Source of the DNA: Klebsormidium nitens
Lineage: Eukaryota; Streptophyta; Klebsormidiophyceae; Klebsormidiales; Klebsormidiaceae
Assembly: GCA_000708835.1 (NCBI GenBank)
Contig: DF236973.1
Location: 62,001 to 126,000 of the forward strand
Direction: 5' to 3'
DNA: 64,000 nt
Every line of letters starts with the position of its first letter. The first letter of the stretch is position 1. Below, piece by piece: positions 55,401 to 64,000 of this stretch. The translations under genes and the position numbers were made by a program. Under the pieces are notes generated by a model that was given only the letters and a program-made list of their open reading frames with translations, searched no databases and was not told the DNA's origin.

Positions 55401-57901
55401 TAGGTTCTGGCGAAACGCAAGTTGAGAAGACTTGTACATGGGGAAAAGCCAACCGAGTCCAAGCAGCGGCTGGAACGTCCTCAGCATGTCCAACAATGTC
55501 TCGTCAAGAATGGGAACGAGCAGCAGAGTCTTGCGGAGGACGCAGTGAAAAGATATCTGGGCCGTACAATTCATGATGCCGAGAAGCGTTGAACGGGCTC
55601 TGGTGATGTTCGTTATGCGGGGTCTAGTTTGTGTCTTGGTTCAGCAGCTTGGATTGTTGTCTAGATGTTCGGCAATGATTTGTCAGACTGGCAAGAAAGG
55701 ATCATAACTTGTACAGAGGGACATTTCGTTGGACTCGTCCATGAATCCAAAGACAATGCACAAGTTTTAACGGATATCAATGAACCAAGAAGAAGGGTGC
55801 AAAGGAAGGGGCTTCCAAGCGGACTAGTTTTCAGGCCCGATCAGCTCATACAACTTATTATTAAGATGTTAAACATGTCCTCGGCCGACAGCATTCAGCA
55901 CAGATGAAGATGAAGGGAAAGTCAAAAAGTTGAAAACGAACGAAGTTAAACACCCCAAATTTTGTTAGCGGATCAAACGAGAAGACAGCTATCAAAAGGC
56001 GTTCGTCTACTTGTCAGTCTGTCACACACATCATCAAGGTGAAAACAGTATTGCCCCTCCACTGGAACCAGGCTCTAGCTCAAAGGAATCCTGTATCTAC
56101 AACTGACAGAGCGGGGGCAAGAAGAATTTCTGGTCCGGGGCCGGGGACGCTGTTGGAAGGCATGACGTTGCGAGGTTTAGGTCTTTGACCGGGGCCTCCT
56201 CATCATGATTGGCTGAAAGGAGCCTAGCCCAGGGTTTTGGCCCTAAACCTCGCCACGTCACACCTTCTAACAGCGCCCCCGGCCCCGGTCCTGAAATTAC
56301 TGATTCTCCTTGACCCCGCTCTGACATTTCCGGACCAGTATGCAGATAACTGTAGCACAAGATTCTTGTCACAAGATTCTGCGGAAACCAAGAAACCTAG
56401 CATTCAAGAATTTGACGAGAAGGCTAGGCGTGGGCAGCTAAGGGGGAGAGGACAAATGCTCTTAGTTGGTAACCCACAAAAAAAAGAATCTATCTCTTAA
56501 GAAGATCAACAAATGAATCAACATGCCCAAGTTGGCGGTTGCTGCTATCACATGAAACTTGGAGGCGCAGTCAGCCGCACTTGAGACGCCGTATCCTCAA
56601 TTAAAAGACAATCTCTCAGCTCACAATAACATCCCTAAATCAAGAATCGTGCGTTTCGGTCTTGACACACTGCTTAAGCAGATCAACAAAACAGAAAACC
56701 AACGGCACTCACATGCATAACCCCAGCCACGCCGTGTGCCGCCCCCAGGTAGCGCTTCCCATGCCATTCATACATCAGGGGCCATTGGGAGCCCCTCGCG
56801 CATGCCCTCCCGTCCGCCAGGATGGTTGACACTATTGGTTGAGTCACACTCTCTGGAATGATTCCTTGCCCTAAGTGAGTGTTAAGAAACAGGGCAGACC
56901 ACAGGAAGCCCGCCCTGCCGTACAGCAGCTCGTTGGGGGGATCGGAGTTGCATTGTAGGGACGGCGTCGCAAGGTTGGGCATGTGTCCAGCCTGCAAGCA
57001 AGGGGCTAATCTATGTCAAGGCTGAAATACATAAAATTGCTTCTGCTTGCACAGACTGGTCAGGACGACATAGACATTGCAGAGGCTCTGAGTTGGATTA
57101 ATGCTTGGTATCTTTGGTGATTGTCATGCACCAATACGCCGCCGAAAGAATCGGGCGCCTTAGATGCAGACACCCTCTGAAGTACATGACTGCATGTTCT
57201 ATCATCCATGCTGGTCACTCATGAGTACCTATTCTGGAACAGCTTGAAGTACGGACTGCGCTTGCAATTAGAGGGTTGCATGACGTCTCTAAGAGTACTT
57301 GCTTCTCTCAAGGGAGAAGCAAGTATATCACAAACCTGTTGATCAATTGGAAATCTTCAGCCCTCAACTATTTACGGGCCAAGAGGTAGTCATGCTTCAC
57401 TAGTGACGATGAAGGTGGTGGTTGGATGGGTGTAAACTTTCCCCGTCTCATGCAATTGAGATCACTCATGCCGCAACTCACCTGCAGGAACATCCTGAGG
57501 TAGACATTCTGAGCGTCTCGCTTGCCCGCATGGAATGCCGCCACTGCACCGAGCGCATACACCCCTGGCTGCCCCAGCAGGAACGACGGGTGCTCTCTCA
57601 TCATCCCCGCCACTTTGGCGCACTCCTCAACGATCTCCATACATGTCTCTAGATTATTTGGATGCGTGGCTGCAAGCGTCAATTTGAGCAGCAGAAAGGC
57701 TGTTCCTCCGCTGCCAGTGTACACATAAGGGTCTCTTACACGTCCCGCGGCCCCTCGGGGTTCAATCCATGTTTCAGAGATGATCCTGTCGATGAGAGCA
57801 CATGCATGCTTTGTGAATGCTCTCTGGGCCGCCTCATCCAGTGTTGCGGAAGCGTAGCGATTCAGCAAGGAGGTGCTGAAGTGACGAGATTCGCCTGCCA
57901 T

Positions 57902-58357
57902 GGCGCTGTCATTGAGATTGCATTTCTCCTTTTGAGCCAATGAAGCCAATTGACTTTCACTGTCAAAGTAGCCAGGCTTGCCTCCTCCTGCATTTGAACA
58001 TGCATGCTTTTGCAGGGCTCGTGTTCGAAGGGGTCCCCCTCAAAGCATGCAGCCTGCTTGCCGTCGATTCGGATACAGGGCCATCGGACGGTCTATAAAC
58101 GCTCAAATAATAGGAAACTAGCTACGGCCCCAGCCACTTTGTCTTGCATGGTCTTCAGTCTTCGATCAGAGCAGGACACACACCTGCCCATGCAACTCCA
58201 TGGCAAGAGCAGGTGCTGCCTGCACTCCTGAGTTTCATCGTCAAGTTTTGACAGGCTTCTGATTTGGTAGCATCTGATTTTCAATTGGGCATTTTCTCTG
58301 CTCACGATGCTTTTTGCTCAAGCAGGTTTCTGACGGGGTTGCGTGGCGTCCCCCGCA
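57902..58357. promoter_or_regulatory. Putative bidirectional promoter region, LanC copy 2 / VPS8
   Basis: Only 456 bp separate the opposed start codons. The half next to the LanC gene is duplicated; homology to copy 1 ends near 58080. Just beyond the breakpoint, TATAAA at 58094-58099 faces VPS8 and could be its TATA box, about 260 bp from the ATG. Confidence 0.45.
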
Positions 58358-61300
58358 ATGGACGACGCAGACTTGAGTGCCCTGCTGGACGAGCTGGGGA
58401 GCGACGGCAGCGAAGATGAGAGCGCGTTTGAGAGGACGCTGGACGATATCCTGGGAGAAGACGGGGACAGCGAGGATCTTTGGACAATTGACCCCCAGCC
58501 AACAAAGGAGGTCAGCAAGGTGGTCAAGGTCCAGCCGATCAAGGAGTTGACACCAAGGCACAGCGGCGAAGAGTTGGAAAGAGCGGCGAGGAGTCCAGCT
58601 AAAAGTGCATCCGATGGGGGCAGTGTCAAAAGTGGGAGAGGTATCATGCCGGTACAATCAATCAGTCCGCCAAAGCATGTGCCATTGGCGAGCCCTCCAG
58701 GGAAGAAACTGGCCTCCAGTGTGCCTGAGACGAAGCGGGCCGCAGAGAAGAGCTCGCCGGAATTGCCGGTCGCTGATCAGCGGAGCACCCAGCAATTAGC
58801 GCAGGAGACTGGCGAGGGGTTTGGTTTGCGGCCTTCGGTACTGGCAGAAGCAAGCCATTCGGAAGCTTCAGTGAAAACTGCGGCCGTGAGGGGTCAGGAA
58901 GCCTTTCCAAAGTCGCCCCCGTCCGAGGTTAAGAAGAGGGACAGTTCGAATGAAAGGGTGGTGCAAAATGGGGTTGAGTCATCGTCAAAGCCGCAGGTTC
59001 TGGCAAAGCAGCGGTCGGATGCTGGGAAGCGGTCCGAGGCTGCTGTTAGAGAAGAGGGGGAAAAGGGGGCAGTTCCGGGTCCAGCACCGAAGGTTGCGGT
59101 TAACCATGAGGAACCACAGCAAAACGAAGTCTTGGAACCTCACCGTGTGCAAGAAAGCCACTCGGCAGCACCTCAACCGAATGGGGCTGAGAATACGGAC
59201 TTGGCAAGGGCTGAAGTGGAAGCAAAACTGAAGCTGCGGGAACGCGACTTGGAGCGGCTTTTGGAGGACAGCGTTCAGGAGGTGGGGGCGGGGGCGCCTG
59301 TGGACGAGAAAAGTGCGGGTGAGGCGAGCGAGGGGGAGACGAAGGGGCTTGAAAACAGCGAAGTTGCGCCAGAGGAGCACCTGGACCGTCAGCCAAGCGC
59401 CTTACAGATCGTGAGGCCGCTAAGATCATCCATTTTTCCAATTTGTGCATTTATACGTGCACCAGTGTCGAAAGGTATGCGACACTGGCTCCGACTACAA
59501 AGTTTGGAGAGTGTCTGAGGCATCCTTGTCTTCCCAAAATCTTTTTTTGTTGTTTCTATATGCCACAAATTTCTACCCACAGGATTTGCCTCCTGAGTAT
59601 GGGAAAAATACGGCGATGGCGGTTACTTGAAGATAAGTTTTTCCTCTCACACCACCATCTGAACTTTCCTGGAATGTCGAGGGCCAATTGTTAGGCGAGC
59701 GCTCCATTGGTTCATCCTGAAGAGACAAATAGCTTCAGCTTTTTCTATATTTGTCAGCTTGTTCATTCCACCATCCATTCAATGACTGGAAGACTTGGTC
59801 CATCATTCTCCCCATGCATTGTGAAAAGGCTCCAATACCTTTGTTAATCTGGTGCTATCTCGTGTGCAAACCTGGCCGCTTGCAGTATTGTGATGCATTG
59901 GTCGCTGTTTGAACTTGAGCATATGTCCTCCCCAACTTGGAGCGATGCCGATGGTTGATGTAAAGGAAGGGACACCACTAAAAGACAAAATCGTTCATGT
60001 TCAGGCTGAGGAACTAGAGCGGCTGCGCTCGTCTTCCGGGGCTCATCTGGAGGAGGGCGCGGCCGCACAGCCGATGCAACTGGAGGGCGCCTGGGCTGGG
60101 CCCCCCGCAATTGGAGTTCTTCGGGTGGAAGAAGTGGAGGCGCTCTCTGCCGCACTCGGAACACCCACCATGAAAAGAGACCATGGCGAACCGCAGGTGA
60201 GGCCTGAGGCGGGACTGTTTCTATACTTGTTGCCGTGGCAGTCCGAGATACAATCAAATCTCGCTGCTGGAGTTGACGTTTTCAGATCTTTTTGTTCTTT
60301 GTCGTATTTATATGGGCTTTTAAGGTGTGGTAAGAATGTCATCTCATCGACCTCCCCTGACTTGCGGATCGCTGCTGAGAGATTGTCTGAAGCTTTCCCT
60401 GCAGCTGAAAATGATCGTTAGCGAGTGCAGAAAAGTCGAAGGGTCGCTACGACGCCTCTTCAGTCGCAAGCTCTTCCCGGCCTCCACCTTCTTCATGAGA
60501 GCCTCCCTTGACAACAAGAATGTATTAATGGGGCAAATGGGGCGTTCCAATTTGAGAACATGCTTGACAAGCGCAAGGGGCGATCTCAAACTCCTTCAAA
60601 TTAAAGTCTTGTCAGAAGCGCACACTTAGGACACGATTGGGAAGCCCCCCCCGAAAAGAAACTCACTCTTGTCACACTGCAGGCCCTCGCCCTCCACCCC
60701 AGCTTCATTGCCGTCGGTCTCTCCCGAGGGGGGGTCCTCATGGCTCCTGGGAAGCCCAGCAAAGACAGCGCTCACCAGAACCAGTCCAAGGCGTTCGTGC
60801 TCGGAGGGGGGGGACACGTGGCATGCTGTGCGCTGGACGTGCACCTGTCGGGGGAACTGCTGCTGGCGGGGTATGCGGACGGGACGCTCATCCTGTGGGA
60901 CGTCCAACGTGCGACGCCAGCGAGGTATGGCGGCTCGCTCAGAGCCGAATAATAGATTTTTTTGAACCTTGACAACGCGGTTTGAGCTTCCGGGACAATC
61001 TCAACTGCAGTCTTTCTCACGTTTACCTTCTTTCTGGCCCCGTTTCGTACTCTTGAAACGCAGCCCACTGAGAACTTTTAGATCCCCACTGGCTTTTCTT
61101 CTCTTTTGTCCAACGCCTGTTCCAGTCGAGCCGTCCCCCTCTGTTCTGCTTAGCAACGTCCTTTCCACCACCTCGCCTTCAGTTTTCAGAGACTTAAAGT
61201 AGCATAGTGGTTTTGCCAACAGATCTTCCTGGGATTTCTTTTTGGCGTTCTGTTTCTCTTGCTTTTACCGATTCCCTCTTAGCCAACTCAGTTGGCAGAC

Positions 61301-63899
61301 AAGTGGGCGGCCAGCACTAATCCGGACCCGCCCTCGTTGGGCAACGATTGGCGTCCCACTTCCATTTCCCCGCACCGGGAAGGTCTACGTGAGCCCAGTT
61401 GCGCGGTTCAAGATAGCTGCCTAACGTCAGCCGCTTTCTCTGACGGTGTCACGATGTGAAAGATCAGTTCGGCCACCCGTTTGAAGTCTGTGGATTTCTG
61501 CTTTTGAGTGCAGGGCTAGCTTCGGCGTCGGCCCCGACGAGCACGCGGCCGGCTGCCCGATCACGCACGTTCGATTCCTGGCCGCATTACCGGACCAGCC
61601 GCGCATCAGCCGCGCAGTGACGGCGGATGCCAAGGGGATCGTCATGCTGCACATCTTCAGCTCGGTATGCTGCGCCCCACCTTTTTCGGGCCCACATCAT
61701 CGTCCTTCAGATCAGCGATAGATGTCATCCAGAGAAATGACGATGGGGCTCGGCCCCTACATTGAGAAATCGATAGACGCCTGGGTCTCCGATTAGTCGT
61801 GTGAGTAGATTCTGCATGCACAAGCAGCGATTCTGTCTTCGTGCATTTCCGCGTCCCTGTATGCATTTCTTGAAGTCGGCTGTGTCCAAAATCCCAAGTG
61901 CTCCTCCGAGCCCGGGGTGCTCTTTGCTTTGCAGAAACCAATTCACTATCGCTCGAGGACAACTTCTGCCTCTTCAAACCCTTCATGGTTTGAAAGATAT
62001 CGTTGTTTTTGGGTAACGATTTTCACGCACCTTTGCCCGCCCAGGTACCTATTCTCCGCCGCTACACGGTGACCAGTCAGCGCCTCCTCGACGGCTCTCA
62101 AGCGATCGGCCCGGTCCTCGATCTCAAACCCCTCATCACTTCTGAGCCCTCCCACCCCCCTCCCACCCTCTCCCTTCCCGCTGGTGTGAACGCCCACCAA
62201 AACGAGCCGAGGGGCGTGTTAACACCGAGGACGTCCTACTCGGAAGTAGGCGCGCCGTCGCCAAAACCTGCGGGGACCCCCCCGGGGGAGAGGTCGGTGG
62301 GAAGGTTTGATAAGGGGCTCGATATGGGGCGGAAGGTGCTGGTGGATGCCGGACTGGACAAGAGCTTGGACATGGGCAGGTGAGCAAGGTTCCAGAAGGT
62401 TATGATAAAGATGGCGTCAAAGAGTCAATAAATTGTCCAGGTTGGGTGGCAAAAAAGCCAAGGTTACAGTAAAGGTTCAGGAGTTGCTGCAAACTTACCG
62501 TATGTGCAAGTGGTGGCAAACGGATGTGCGGCCGACGAGCTTCCCGGTCACTGGAGGAGGACCACGCTTTCAATGCCCTCTTAGACTTCGTGAAACCCCC
62601 AAGGTCTCGAAAGGCCTTGCACGTCCAATCCTTTGTGGAAGGCTTGATTCCTTGACGGTGTGAATGGCGGGTTTGGCGAGTTCAGATTCTTCCGAGGCAA
62701 AGAGACGGCAAAGTCGTGTGTCGTGCCTTTCCTTTGCATCAAGACAAAAAGGCTTGACTTACAAATTAAGGCGGGAAAACTCACTTTGTGATTGTTGTCA
62801 AGCTTCCTCCCACAATGTCACCACGCGCGTTGCGTTGCCAACACGAGCATCAGCAAGAATTTCTAACTCTGATGGCCGCTTTTTCGCTGTCAGGAAGTTT
62901 TTGTTCGACGCTGTGAACACGGCTGCCGACGCGGGCAAGGTGATTGCGGGGGCGGGTTCCGTGAAGGGCGTGGCGGAAGACCTGATCGAGAAGGGCCTGG
63001 TGGCCATGCTCACGGGATCCACCATTCTAGTTGCGCTGCTGGCCGAGAAAATGCAGGTGAGCAGTTTTCAGGGCCTTGTAAAGCTCGATATGCTGCACAT
63101 AAGCTGCATCTAATCGAACTTTTTCAAGGAGTGCTTTGTCGCCGCTCGAGACTGCGCGACCATCTATGTACATAGCTGCACCAAGGTTGTACAGTGTGAT
63201 TGCGCTCATCCCATCGGCTTGCAATATGCTTGGAAAGCCTGTTTATAACAACGAACACTCTTGACAAAGTAAGCCCAGACATAGTGGGTCTTCTTTTCGG
63301 CCGTCCTGACGCTCGCTTGTACTGCAACCCTGACGTGCGATATCACGGCTTATACGCGTCCGCCGTTCAGCCACAAATGCAACCGTTTCAGTTTCTGAAA
63401 TAAACACCATGTTTCTGCAGGTTCTCGTCCGCATGCCCCGTCCCGAGAGCGTCCGCGACGGCGCCGTCCCTTACTGCGCGTGGCGCAAGCCCCACCACTG
63501 GCCCGCGTTCCAAACCCCCGACACCCCGCCGCGCGTTTCCGAGTCCTCTTCCGACCCCGCGACTTCCCCCGCCCCTGAAGCTCCAAAAGTCTCCACGCTC
63601 GAAGAGGACCGCCTCCGGCGGCCTCCGCTGCTGGCCGTCGGATGGGATCGGACGGTCCTGATCTGCCGGCTCGGGCGGGGGGGGCTGAGGATCCTGTCCA
63701 GGTGGCAGCTGCAAGGGGATGCTGACGTCACGGGGATCACGTGGCTTGGGGATGACGTACTTGGGGTGCTGACGGGGCGCGAGGAGATGTGCGTGTACTG
63801 GGTGACGACGGGAGAGGAGATCGAACGGTTCATGATTGGGGTGACGGGGGGTGAAGAGGCAGCGGTCTCTCATTCGCACTACACAAGCAGCGCTGGCAG
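58358..63899 (+). CDS. VPS8: VPS8, CORVET endosomal tethering subunit, 5' part
   Basis: Exons supported: 58358-59410, a short one from 59583, one ending at 60196, then 60683-60924, 61514-61664, 62045-62379, 62894-63056 and 63421-63899. The gene continues past the window. Exon 1 encodes about 350 low-complexity residues, opening with an acidic segment (MDDADLSALLDELGSDGSED). The family body begins at LEEGAAAQPMQLEG, followed by RDHGEPQ, LALHPSFIAVGLSRGGVLMA and the beta-propeller repeat LLLAGYADGTLILWDVQRA. Later exons give ITHVRFLA, VTADAKGIVMLHIF, VLVRMPRPESVRDGAVPY and LLAVGWDRTVLI, as in plant VPS8. The protein tethers Rab5-positive endosomes. The junction of exons 2 and 3 is unresolved: a 14-nt exon (59583-59596) joined to an acceptor at 59919 is the only canonical in-phase pair I found. 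Confidence 0.88.
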
Positions 63900-64000
63900 G
63901 TGAGAGGGAATTTCGTTCAGTACAGCTTCAATGATGAAAATATCCTCGTTGTATAGCTTTCGACATATTCATTGCCTGACCGTGATCCATACGCGGTAGC

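Larger units (their letters stand above)
54120..57901 (-). pseudogene. LanC-like protein, second copy, frameshifted in exon 3
   Basis: The same four exons are present (57901-57482, 56991-56713, 55093-54870, 54434-54120) with canonical splice sites and strong similarity to copy 1. Exon 3 is 224 bp instead of 225: relative to copy 1 one base is missing near 54978, after NYPTVVGD. The exons total 1238 nt, not a multiple of three, and the frame is lost just before the WCHG zinc ligand. The product would lack both zinc-site motifs and the last third of the toroid. Exon 4 by itself is intact (GLCHGVAGNAYVFL, MHGGDRQWSLFEG, then GYDSV), so the lesion looks recent, or it could be a sequencing or assembly error. 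If it is an error, this is a second functional gene of about 412 residues. It is divergent from VPS8. Confidence 0.75.
53940..58080. repeat. Segmental duplication, copy 2
   Basis: Direct-orientation partner of 44430-49495; see that entry. Coding exons 1 and 2 are the same length in both copies (420 and 279 bp), exon 3 is one base shorter here and exon 4 three bases longer. Confidence 0.85.

Overview
The window reads as nuclear DNA of a green-lineage alga. Genes are split into many short coding exons by GT-AG introns of roughly 50 bp to 2 kb. Gene structures and orthologues are plant-like: plastid SufC, the U-box/cyclophilin CYP65 (PUB49), a plant-type SLC35A nucleotide-sugar transporter, Derlin and a GCR2/LanC-like protein. 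A streptophyte such as Klebsormidium would fit, but the sequence alone does not prove the genus. One assembly gap lies at 4687-4884. Every multi-exon model below was rebuilt by hand from splice sites, and I checked that exon phases add up.

Layout. 1-1042 (+): 3' end of a secreted-looking cysteine-rich protein. 2662-7028 (-): TIKI/TraB-like plastid protein. 7928-11492 (-): SufC, divergent from CYP65 at 11963-19190 (+). 19615-19989 (-): orphan single-exon ORF. 22670-25730 (+): secreted protein resembling bacterial PEP-CTERM-associated proteins. 26909-31727 (-): nucleotide-sugar transporter, divergent from a membrane J-protein at 33325-34375 (+); two inverted-repeat elements lie between them. 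36219-38386 (-): Derlin, divergent from a DUF900-type alpha/beta hydrolase at 39665-43293 (+). 44430-49495 and 53940-58080: two direct copies of a segment carrying a LanC-like gene. They flank an unrecognised plastid-type gene at 50064-52807 (+). The first LanC-like copy is intact; the second has a 1-nt frameshift just before its zinc site. 58358-63899 (+): 5' part of VPS8, running off the window.

The genes are ordinary housekeeping functions (Fe-S assembly, splicing/ubiquitin, Golgi transport, ERAD, endosomal tethering) and do not form one pathway. The most unusual signal is structural. In four unrelated gene families the segment spanning an intron 3' end and the first part of the next exon has been duplicated in tandem inside the intron. 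This culminates in an ordered A-B dimer array of truncated exon 3 copies in the LanC-like gene: two units in the broken paralogue, seven in the intact one.
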